DNA of 64,000 nt, taken from NCBI RefSeq assembly GCF_000934685.1, contig NZ_JYNQ01000001.1, forward strand, positions 1,786,501 to 1,850,500, written 5' to 3'. Below, piece by piece: positions 1 to 7,321 of this stretch. Position numbers and translations under genes: made by a program. How positions within the stretch are numbered: the first letter of the stretch is position 1; each line of letters begins with the position of its first letter. The stretch comes from Lacinutrix sp. Hel_I_90. GTDB taxonomy: Bacteria > Bacteroidota > Bacteroidia > Flavobacteriales > Flavobacteriaceae. The notes under the pieces were generated by a model. It saw only the letters and a program-made list of their open reading frames with translations. It did not search any database and was not told the DNA's origin.

Positions 1-1
1 A

Positions 2-82
2 AAAAATATGATGTACACGCTACCTAAGTTCTTGGACTATTTTAGTAAAAAAGGGTATCGTTTTAAAGCTATTGAAGCTTAA
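2..82 (+). CDS. C-terminal end of a polysaccharide-deacetylase-like protein (partial)
   Basis: Only the last 26 codons are inside the window, ending at a TAA at 80-82. The residues YTLPKFLDYFSKKGYRF resemble the end of NodB-type polysaccharide deacetylases, where a final helix and a short 'kGYrF' strand close the barrel. The gene converges on the minus-strand thioredoxin-like gene and their stop codons overlap by 4 bases. The family call rests on this short tail alone, so it is tentative; the frame itself is open to the window edge. Confidence 0.45.
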   Translation, partial: KNMMYTLPKFLDYFSKKGYRFKAIEA

Positions 83-375
83 ATAAATTGTTTTACGATG
101 CCAATTAAAGTATTGGCATCTTGTTCGCCACTTTGGCGCCATTTCATCTCTCCATTTTTATAGATAATGAGTGTTGGAAGGCCTTTAACTCTTAGCGCTT
201 CACATAATTCTTTATTCTTATCAACATCAATTTTAATCACTTTAGCCTTATCGCCAAGTGCAGCAGCAACATCACGGAGTACGGGATGCATTGCTGTAGA
301 TTGTTCATTCCATTCGGTAAAAAAGTCTAGCAGAACAGGAATATTAACATCAATTAATTCACCAAATTTTGACAT
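79..375 (-). CDS. thioredoxin-fold protein lacking the CxxC active site
   Basis: A 98-residue single-domain thioredoxin fold of normal length. It keeps the cis-proline loop (GLPTL, about residues 65-69), the IDVDKN strand-turn and the closing KNGE/SGEQ region. Where a thioredoxin has WCGPC it has W22-N-E-Q-S26, so both redox cysteines are replaced (Asn23 and Ser26). The only cysteine is Cys58, outside the active site. It therefore cannot be a conventional dithiol reductase; a binding or chaperone-like role is possible but inferred. There is no signal peptide, so it is cytoplasmic. It is last in a minus-strand run and is separated by 75 bases from the metallophosphoesterase upstream. Confidence 0.85.
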   Translation of the reverse strand: MSKFGELIDVNIPVLLDFFTEWNEQSTAMHPVLRDVAAALGDKAKVIKIDVDKNKELCEALRVKGLPTLIIYKNGEMKWRQSGEQDANTLIGIVKQFI

Positions 376-450
376 TATTTAAAGTATTTATTCAAACTTG
401 TTAATGTAAATCTACAATTTTTTAACAACTTACGGTTTATCCGCTTCATT

Positions 451-1698
451 TTAAGCTTCTTTAGATCCTTTTTTAAGTTCTATTACGGTTATTTCTGGCC
501 AAATACCCACTCTTCCAGGGTACGCTAAGTAGCCAAACCCACGATTAACATTAATATACTGTCCTTTTTCTTCATAAATTCCTGCCCAATGTTTATAACG
601 CCATTCTACAGGGCTCCATTTAATCCAACCTGGAATCTCAATACCAAACTGCATCCCATGGGTATGGCCGCTTAACGTTAAATGATAATGGTATTGGTCA
701 TCAATAACTTCTGCCTCCCAATGTGATGGATCATGACTCAAGAGTATTTTAAAATCGTCTGCCTTTATGTTTTCAGTAGCTTTACGGAGATCTCCCGCTT
801 TTTTAAAGCCTCCTTTTCCCCAATTCTCGACACCAACTATGGCTATTCTTTGTCCGTCTTTTTCAATAAAGCGGCTTTCATTGAGCATTAAATCGAAACC
901 TATTTCTTTTTGAATACTATATAATTCTTCAAGATTTTTTTGTTTTAAAGCATCTGAATCCCAATTTACATAATCCCCATAATCGTGATTTCCTAAAACA
1001 GAAAAAATGCCATCCTTAGCCTTTAACTTAGTAAACGTTTCTTTCCAAGGAATCATTTCTGCTGCAAAATTATTCACCAGATCTCCTGTAAATAAAATAG
1101 CATCACTTTCTTGTTCATTTACCAAGTCTACAGCATATTCAATCTTCTTTTTATTATCAAAACTACCCGAATGAATATCACTCAACTGCGTTATTTTATA
1201 ACCATCGAATGCTTCTGGCAAATCTTCAAAATGTAAGGTATACTTCAATACTTTAAAATTATAGCGTCCTTGAATCATCCCGTATAAAAGTGAGCCAAAA
1301 GGAAGCGCCGCTAAGCCTAGTGCTACAGTACTTATAAACTTTCTTCTTGAGGGTAGGTAGAAGTCTTTTTCAGTACTAAAAAACTTATAATAAGCCCCCA
1401 TTACAAAACGAAGGATATCTTCAGCAAATAAAATAAGAGTTATAACAATATTTAGTGCTACAAAAGCCAACAAAACGCCAAACGCATAACTTTTTACTCC
1501 TGTAATGACACGACCTTCTGAAGCTATTGAAAACTGGTAAATAAAATTACCCGCAACAATCACTGCTAGAATTACAAAAATATAATTTAACCAAATAGAC
1601 TTGCCTATGGTTTTTATAGCTTGAAAGCCGTAAACCGTAAACAAAATATAAAACGCACTAAAAATAGTCCAACGTAGCATGGGTACTTTTTTATACAA
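451..1698 (-). CDS. membrane-anchored metallophosphoesterase (YkuE-like)
   Basis: 415 residues. The first ~100 residues hold about four hydrophobic segments; a further segment after SRRKF (about 118-142) places the catalytic domain on the outer face of the membrane. The calcineurin-like metal motifs are complete: D174-x-H176, GD 205-206, GNHD 236-239, H322 and GHTHG 344-348. This is the architecture of YkuE-type phosphoesterases, which can act on lipid head groups or similar substrates; the actual substrate cannot be read from the sequence. Translation may begin at Met7. It lies 23 bases after the beta-mannosidase on the same strand and may be cotranscribed with it. Confidence 0.88.
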   Translation of the reverse strand: MYKKVPMLRWTIFSAFYILFTVYGFQAIKTIGKSIWLNYIFVILAVIVAGNFIYQFSIASEGRVITGVKSYAFGVLLAFVALNIVITLILFAEDILRFVMGAYYKFFSTEKDFYLPSRRKFISTVALGLAALPFGSLLYGMIQGRYNFKVLKYTLHFEDLPEAFDGYKITQLSDIHSGSFDNKKKIEYAVDLVNEQESDAILFTGDLVNNFAAEMIPWKETFTKLKAKDGIFSVLGNHDYGDYVNWDSDALKQKNLEELYSIQKEIGFDLMLNESRFIEKDGQRIAIVGVENWGKGGFKKAGDLRKATENIKADDFKILLSHDPSHWEAEVIDDQYHYHLTLSGHTHGMQFGIEIPGWIKWSPVEWRYKHWAGIYEEKGQYINVNRGFGYLAYPGRVGIWPEITVIELKKGSKEA

Positions 1699-1721
1699 AG
1701 GTATTGATTGTTCTCACGAAC

Positions 1722-4190
1722 TTATCTTAGTAATTTGTTAAACGTTTTGATTTTTAAATATTTGAGCTGGAGGGCTTTTGTTTTAAAATAAATCACCTTA
1801 GTTTCATTTGGAAGTAAGTCGAAAAAATTATCACTAAAATGACCTTTAGATTCTGATATTAAAAACACGTCTTTTTGAAGTGCTTTTGAGTACAATTCAA
1901 TAGAAAAACCATCTGTAGTCTTCGTTATTTTTTGCTGAATGTCAGCTTTAGATAATTTTAAATCTTTTGGTTTTACCAGGTAAAACAGACGCTTTTTATT
2001 TTGAAATTCTGAAACCACAACAACTTCTGAGGCCTTTAAATTCAGTGCTTTTAAATTTATTTCAGTTTGCAATGCACTTACTAATGGCTTAACACCTATA
2101 ACTTTTGAAAAGGCATACAGTTCATTTCCCTTAAAATCTAAAATTCTAGTTTTTAAAGTTCCGTTTTCTGGTTTTAAATTATCATTTACAACATAGGTTT
2201 TTAAAATATCGTTTTGCACTCTTAACGAGACCAAAACATTGTCAAAACTATGTTTTGCTTTATAATGTAGTGCTTTCCAGTTACCCATAAAATCGATACT
2301 TGACCATGACGCTACCGGCCAACAATCGTTCAACTGCCAATAGAGCGTTCCCATAGTGTATGGTTTTGCTCTTCTTTGCGCCTCAATACCCATAGTGATG
2401 CCGTGCGCTTGCAATAATTGACTCACATAAACATAATCTTCATCGTTAGTTGGTACTGGGAAATCACGTGCCATATAATTTTCAATAATTGAAAAGCCAC
2501 GCGCATGTTTTTGGTGTGTTGAAAATGCCGGAGAGGCAATCGAAATACTGTCATTAGCATTAATAAACTTTATCGCCTCGTAACTAGGGAAGGATTGAAA
2601 CCCAAACTCACTCATAAAACGCGGCACATTATCCTGTAAATGTTCAAAGGGGTATTCGTCATGCCAGATGCCCCAGTCGTGCGCATCACCTTCCGTTTTG
2701 TATTTCGGATTCCCCCGACCATAACTTGGAGAACTTTCCCAATACGGCGTACTTGTATTGCTAGCGACTATTTCAGGTAATATACTATCAAATAACTTTA
2801 AGTAATTATTCCATATTTCTGCTCTCTCTTCTTCCCCCCTATTACTTTGCCATCCCCAACGCCTCCAACCTTCACTGCTTTCATTATTACCACACCACAA
2901 GGCGATACTGGCGTGGTTTCGTAAACGTTTTACTTGTTGCTCGGCTTCTATTTTTACGTTTTCTAAAAACGCTTCATCACCAGGATACATAGCACAGGCG
3001 AACATAAAATCTTGCCAAACTAAAATGCCTTTTTCGTCACATAAATCATAAAAAATATCACGTTCATAAATGCCACCACCCCAAACACGAAGCATATTCA
3101 TATTGGCTTCTACAACAGCGCTTAATAGGGTTTCATAATGGTCCTTTTTTACTTGATTTTGAAAACTGTTTTGCGGAATATAATTAGCGCCTTTTGCATA
3201 AACGGGAACCTCATTCACTTTAAAATAAAACGAGGCACCAATACTGTCTTTTTCGGTAACTAATTCAATGGTTCGCAATCCCTTTTTTACACTAATGCTG
3301 TCTAAAATTTGATTTCCTTTTTTGACGACACATTTTACATCGTATAAATAAGGTGCTCCAATGTTATGTGGCCACCATTTTTTTGGGTTTTTAATTTGGA
3401 AAGGAAATCTAGTAGACTTGTCTTTAGCCTCATCATATTGTATTAATTCTAAGGTGTCGTTTATGTAAAACTCATAGGTTAATCGGTCTTCAATTACTGT
3501 TTTATAGCTTATCCGAAAAATCAAATCAGCAACGGAATCATTTAAAACGGATTGTTCTACGTAAAAATTTTCTATTTTATAATCATCCCAAGCAATCAAT
3601 TCAATAGGCTCAGAAATTCCCATCGTATTAAATTGCGGTCCCCAATCCCAACCGTATTGAAACTGAGGTTTTCTAGTAAATACGCGGTTTCCTTCTGGCA
3701 ACTCATAGGACAATCTTGCCTTCTCTTTTTCTTCAGCAATTGAAGTGCTTTTAAAAACCACTCTTAACTCATTTTCGTCTTTTAAAAATGACTTTACATC
3801 TACTTTATAACCTCTAAAAGCATTCTTAGTTTCTAAAATTAAACTATCGTTTAAATAAACACTGGCATAGGTATCTAATCCTTTAAAATTAAGTTCTAAA
3901 TGTTTTTTTAACAGAATTTTGTCGGTAACACTAAAAGTGGTTTTATACGCCCAGTCTTCTTTAGAAACCCACTGTAAGTCTAACTCATTATTACCAACGA
4001 AGGGGGCTTCAATAATTTTATTTCTAAACAAATCCATATGAACTTCTCCTGGCACTTCGGCCGTTAACCAAGAGGTGTCTTTGACGTTTTTAAAAGTCCA
4101 GTCTTTAGAAAGTTCTACAGTTATTGGAGTATTCCCTCTTTTGCAAGAAAAGCAAACAAGAAGCAATACAAACACCAAAATTCTATTCAT
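1722..4190 (-). CDS. GH2 exo-beta-mannosidase, lipoprotein
   Basis: 822 residues, normal for GH2 beta-mannosidases. A lipoprotein signal ends at Cys16 (VCFSC), so it is probably anchored in the periplasm or on the outer membrane. The N-terminal jelly roll and immunoglobulin-like domains are followed by a TIM barrel with RVWGGGIYE (368-376), the acid/base Glu437 in WCGNNE, and the nucleophile Glu528 in SEFGFQSFP. The WCGNNE form and the GTLYWQLNDCWPVASW stretch favour beta-mannosidase over beta-galactosidase or glucuronidase. Expected reaction: release of the beta-1,4-mannose from Man-GlcNAc2 core fragments or mannan oligomers. Its start overlaps the cutC stop by 8 bases, so translation is probably coupled. 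Confidence 0.92.
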   Translation of the reverse strand: MNRILVFVLLLVCFSCKRGNTPITVELSKDWTFKNVKDTSWLTAEVPGEVHMDLFRNKIIEAPFVGNNELDLQWVSKEDWAYKTTFSVTDKILLKKHLELNFKGLDTYASVYLNDSLILETKNAFRGYKVDVKSFLKDENELRVVFKSTSIAEEKEKARLSYELPEGNRVFTRKPQFQYGWDWGPQFNTMGISEPIELIAWDDYKIENFYVEQSVLNDSVADLIFRISYKTVIEDRLTYEFYINDTLELIQYDEAKDKSTRFPFQIKNPKKWWPHNIGAPYLYDVKCVVKKGNQILDSISVKKGLRTIELVTEKDSIGASFYFKVNEVPVYAKGANYIPQNSFQNQVKKDHYETLLSAVVEANMNMLRVWGGGIYERDIFYDLCDEKGILVWQDFMFACAMYPGDEAFLENVKIEAEQQVKRLRNHASIALWCGNNESSEGWRRWGWQSNRGEEERAEIWNNYLKLFDSILPEIVASNTSTPYWESSPSYGRGNPKYKTEGDAHDWGIWHDEYPFEHLQDNVPRFMSEFGFQSFPSYEAIKFINANDSISIASPAFSTHQKHARGFSIIENYMARDFPVPTNDEDYVYVSQLLQAHGITMGIEAQRRAKPYTMGTLYWQLNDCWPVASWSSIDFMGNWKALHYKAKHSFDNVLVSLRVQNDILKTYVVNDNLKPENGTLKTRILDFKGNELYAFSKVIGVKPLVSALQTEINLKALNLKASEVVVVSEFQNKKRLFYLVKPKDLKLSKADIQQKITKTTDGFSIELYSKALQKDVFLISESKGHFSDNFFDLLPNETKVIYFKTKALQLKYLKIKTFNKLLR

Positions 4191-4911
4191 TTATAAGTTG
4201 ACTTAAAAGTTGTTTTATTTTTTTTGTATCTGAAAGCGCACGATGTGTTTCATTAAAATGGGAGGGGCTATTCATTGAGATTTGTGGTTCATTATTTACT
4301 TTTTCAAGTTGCGTTAAAGACGCATGAATCTCCTTAAATCCTGCCTTTTTAAATAGCATTGCGTTTTCTACAGAAATACCTCCGCCAGGGAGAATACTTA
4401 TTCTGCCCTTTGCTTTTTCTTTTAGTTTTTTAAGTTGAAGCAATCCTTTTTCAGCTGAACTATTTTGCCCTGAGGTAAGTATCCGCTGAGCTCCAAGAGC
4501 TATTAATTGCATCATGGCTTCTTCTGGATTCGGTACCCAATCGAAAGCGCGATGAAAAGTGAATGTTAAAGGTTCTGAAAGTGCTATTAATTCTTCTGTT
4601 CTTTTTAAATCTATGGTATTATCTGCATTCAAAACGCCTGAAACAATACCAGAAACGCCCAATGTTTTGGAGAGTTCGATATTGGTTTTCATAATCTCAA
4701 ATTCATCCTCAGAATACGTGAAATTTCCACTTCTTGGCCGAATTAAAACCCCAGTTTCAATAGTCAAGGTTTCTATCACTTTTTTAAGTAAACCATAACT
4801 TGGTGTGATGCCACCAATGGCTAATTCGCAACATAATTCTATACGATGAGCACCTGCTTCTTGAGCGTTTTTTGCCGACTGGTATGAGTTGGCACAAATT
4901 TCTAATTTCAT
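4183..4911 (-). CDS. cutC: CutC-family TIM-barrel protein
   Basis: 242 residues, the usual length. Family signatures are EICANSYQSA at the N-terminus, AGAHRIELC, GGITPS, VLIRPRSG(NF), TFHRAFD and LPGGGIS. The family is named for copper homeostasis, but many members, including ones in Bacteroidota, sit beside glycosidases and have no demonstrated copper role. Here the gene lies between a GH20 hexosaminidase and a GH2 beta-mannosidase, overlapping the latter by 8 bases, so a part in glycan catabolism is at least as likely as copper handling (inference). No metal-binding Cys/His cluster typical of copper chaperones is visible. Confidence 0.9.
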   Translation of the reverse strand: MKLEICANSYQSAKNAQEAGAHRIELCCELAIGGITPSYGLLKKVIETLTIETGVLIRPRSGNFTYSEDEFEIMKTNIELSKTLGVSGIVSGVLNADNTIDLKRTEELIALSEPLTFTFHRAFDWVPNPEEAMMQLIALGAQRILTSGQNSSAEKGLLQLKKLKEKAKGRISILPGGGISVENAMLFKKAGFKEIHASLTQLEKVNNEPQISMNSPSHFNETHRALSDTKKIKQLLSQLINE

Positions 4912-4920
4912 TCTTTTATA

Positions 4921-5003
4921 TTTCCGTAAAGACGGACCTCTATTTAATTAGTTTTCGTCTTCCCAAGTAGATGTTTCGTCCGGTGCAGAATGACACAACT
5001 ATA
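4921..5003 (+). repeat. decayed palindromic intergenic element
   Basis: The 94-base gap between the hexosaminidase and cutC carries a small stem, TCCGT (4923-4927) with ACGGA (4932-4936), followed by a second half around 4965-5000 ending GCAGAATGACACAACT. The first half aligns with similar stems at 59403-59422 and 59526-59543 (TTyCCrTrArrACGGrAA). I read this as a degenerate member of a small REP-like palindrome family. The homology is by eye only. Confidence 0.4.
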
Positions 5004-5005
5004 AT

Positions 5006-7279
5006 TTATTTCACTATAATCTCATCAATAAAAGTCCATGCTTTGTTTCCTGCACCTTGCAATCCTTCTGCAATTATACCGTAATTTGGGATGACTAATT
5101 TGATAAATCTAGTTTTAATAGCCCTATTTAATTTAGCTTGAACAATAGTTTCTTTAGAATTTAATAGGATCGTTTCATTGATCCCCGTTTCAATATCAAA
5201 GTAAATAGCAACATATTCTGGCGCATAAATCCACTGTCCATTACCATTATAGAAACGTGTTTCTATGGATTCTATTTCAGTTAACTCGCCTAAATCAATT
5301 ACAATTTCTATAGTGTCTCCCCAAAACCCCACCCATTCTTTATCTCCAAAACGCGTATCACTCCCTTGAATACCGTTAATTAAGCCGTTTGCGCCACTCC
5401 CAGAATAAGCGGTATGCGGCGTTTTATCTATGGTAATTTTCTTTCCAACGGCTTTATGAAAATTAATAGTTTCAGAAAAGTTGGTACCTAGTTGTTTTTT
5501 AGCATCAAATACCGCTGCTTTAATTGTCGTAGTTTCAGTAATAGGAAGGGGCCCTTCGTAGCGTTTTGAATTTACATCTGGCACACTGCCATCCAAAGTA
5601 TACCGAATACTCTTCTCTTTTAATCGTGTTTTTAAAGCATAACTTAAAGCGTTTTTAGTAGACATTAATGCGCCTTCAATGTCATACAAATGATTGGCAT
5701 AATTAACATCCAACGCCTGCAATCTTTTATTAAAATTCTCAACACGAGATACAAAATCATCATAATCCTTATTTTCATTTCCAGACCAAACGACTTCGCT
5801 CATGGCCAAAATACGTGGAAAAACCATATACTCCACTTGCCCTTCTGTTTGCATGTATTCTGTCCAAACATTGCCTTGAGCACCAATAATATATTTTGCC
5901 TCTTCTTTAGTTAATCCTTCTGGGACTGGATTAAAATAATACACGGTCTCTAATGGCAAAAAGCCACCAATAGCCATTGGTTCATTGTTGTTTATAGATT
6001 GGTAGTAATCAAAATAGCTATGTGATGTCGGACTCATAATTACATGATGCTTTTCTTTGGCTGCCTTAATTGCGTTTTCGTTTCCTCGCCAGGACATTAC
6101 TGTCGCGTTGGGTGCTAGACCACCTTCCAAAATTTCATCCCAACCTATAATTTGTCTGTCTTTAGCATTCAAATAGGTCTCCATTCTTGAAATAAAATAG
6201 CTTTGTAACTCCTGTTCGTTTTTTAATCCTTCGGTTTTAATTCGTTGTTGACACACCTTACATGACTTCCATTGTGTTTTAGGTGCTTCATCACCACCAA
6301 TGTGAATATATTTACTTGGAAACAACTCTAAAACCTCATCCAAAACAGATTCTAAAAAAGTGAAGGTTTCTTCTTTTGTACAATAAATATCCTCAAAAAC
6401 GCCCCAAAGCTTAGCCACTTCTATTGGTTCTCCAGAACAACCTAATTCTGGATAGGCTGCTATAGCGGCCTGCGAATGTCCAGGCATTTCTATTTCTGGA
6501 ATCACCGTAATCTGTCTTGATTTTGCAAAGTTTACAATATCTTTAACCTCTTCCTGCGTGTAAACACCGCCATATTTTTCACCATCAAATCGATGCGGTT
6601 GATCACTATAGTGCCCGACTAAGGTTTCGTCTCTAAAAGCGGCAATCGTATTAAGTTTTGGGTACTTTTTAATTTCGATTCTCCAGCCTTGATCATCCGT
6701 TAAATGCCAGTGAAAAGTATTCATTTTTAACATTGCCAAGGCAGCAATGTATTTTTTAATAAATGACACAGGAAACCTATGTCGTGAGACATCTAAGTGC
6801 ATCCCACGGTATTGAAACCTCGGTGCATCTTCAATTTTTAAACACAGAATAGCGAATTGTTTTTTTTTAGTGCTTTTGTTTTCAAAAGTTACAGGTAATA
6901 ATTGCCTCAAAGACTGCACTGCATAAAAGGCACCTTTATCACTATTGGTTCTTATCGCAATACATTTAGGTGTAATTTGAAGTACATAGCCTTCTTTATT
7001 CTTAATCGCTTTATCTTTTATAAAACGAATTTTATTCGATGGTCCGCTTCCACCCTTTATAATGGGATTTATAAAGTCTTTAAGGAAATTAACGGCAACA
7101 CTAAATTCGCTATTAGACTCTATTTCTGTGTTAGCATTTAAAATAAATTGACCTTCAGTAATATCCAGACGTAAGGGTGCTGGAATTATTTGAGGAACAC
7201 GAGGTTTAACCACTTCTTTAGAACAACTTAAAATTGAACTTATAATTATAAAAACAGTTACCAGTTTAGCGAATTGCAT
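5006..7279 (-). CDS. GH20 beta-N-acetylhexosaminidase, lipoprotein with C-terminal modules
   Basis: 757 residues. Lipoprotein signal ending at Cys19 (SILSC). A GH20b domain (about 30-150) precedes the catalytic barrel, which starts at RGMHLDVSRH (158-167) and carries FHWHLTDDQGWR (189-200) and the catalytic Asp330-Glu331 pair in HIGGDEAPK; TEYMQT, in the substrate pocket region, follows. After the barrel come a CHB_HEX_C-like beta module (YTLDGSVPD) and a discoidin-like (F5/8 type C) module over roughly the last 140 residues. It should release terminal GlcNAc or GalNAc from glycans outside the cytoplasm. It is the first gene of the minus-strand glycosidase run and diverges from the GH92 gene across 42 bases, so the two promoters are close together. 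Confidence 0.93.
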   Translation of the reverse strand: MQFAKLVTVFIIISSILSCSKEVVKPRVPQIIPAPLRLDITEGQFILNANTEIESNSEFSVAVNFLKDFINPIIKGGSGPSNKIRFIKDKAIKNKEGYVLQITPKCIAIRTNSDKGAFYAVQSLRQLLPVTFENKSTKKKQFAILCLKIEDAPRFQYRGMHLDVSRHRFPVSFIKKYIAALAMLKMNTFHWHLTDDQGWRIEIKKYPKLNTIAAFRDETLVGHYSDQPHRFDGEKYGGVYTQEEVKDIVNFAKSRQITVIPEIEMPGHSQAAIAAYPELGCSGEPIEVAKLWGVFEDIYCTKEETFTFLESVLDEVLELFPSKYIHIGGDEAPKTQWKSCKVCQQRIKTEGLKNEQELQSYFISRMETYLNAKDRQIIGWDEILEGGLAPNATVMSWRGNENAIKAAKEKHHVIMSPTSHSYFDYYQSINNNEPMAIGGFLPLETVYYFNPVPEGLTKEEAKYIIGAQGNVWTEYMQTEGQVEYMVFPRILAMSEVVWSGNENKDYDDFVSRVENFNKRLQALDVNYANHLYDIEGALMSTKNALSYALKTRLKEKSIRYTLDGSVPDVNSKRYEGPLPITETTTIKAAVFDAKKQLGTNFSETINFHKAVGKKITIDKTPHTAYSGSGANGLINGIQGSDTRFGDKEWVGFWGDTIEIVIDLGELTEIESIETRFYNGNGQWIYAPEYVAIYFDIETGINETILLNSKETIVQAKLNRAIKTRFIKLVIPNYGIIAEGLQGAGNKAWTFIDEIIVK

Positions 7280-7298
7280 TTAAGTATATTAGAGGCAT

Positions 7299-7306
7299 TA
7301 AATTTA
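7299..7306 (+). promoter_or_regulatory. probable -7 element of the GH92 gene
   Basis: TAAATTTA matches the Bacteroidota -7 consensus TAnnTTTG at seven of eight positions and lies 15 bases before the ATG at 7322. It sits downstream of the long-ORF start at 7274, which argues against that start. Confidence 0.4.
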
Positions 7307-7321
7307 GTAATCTATTTCTTA

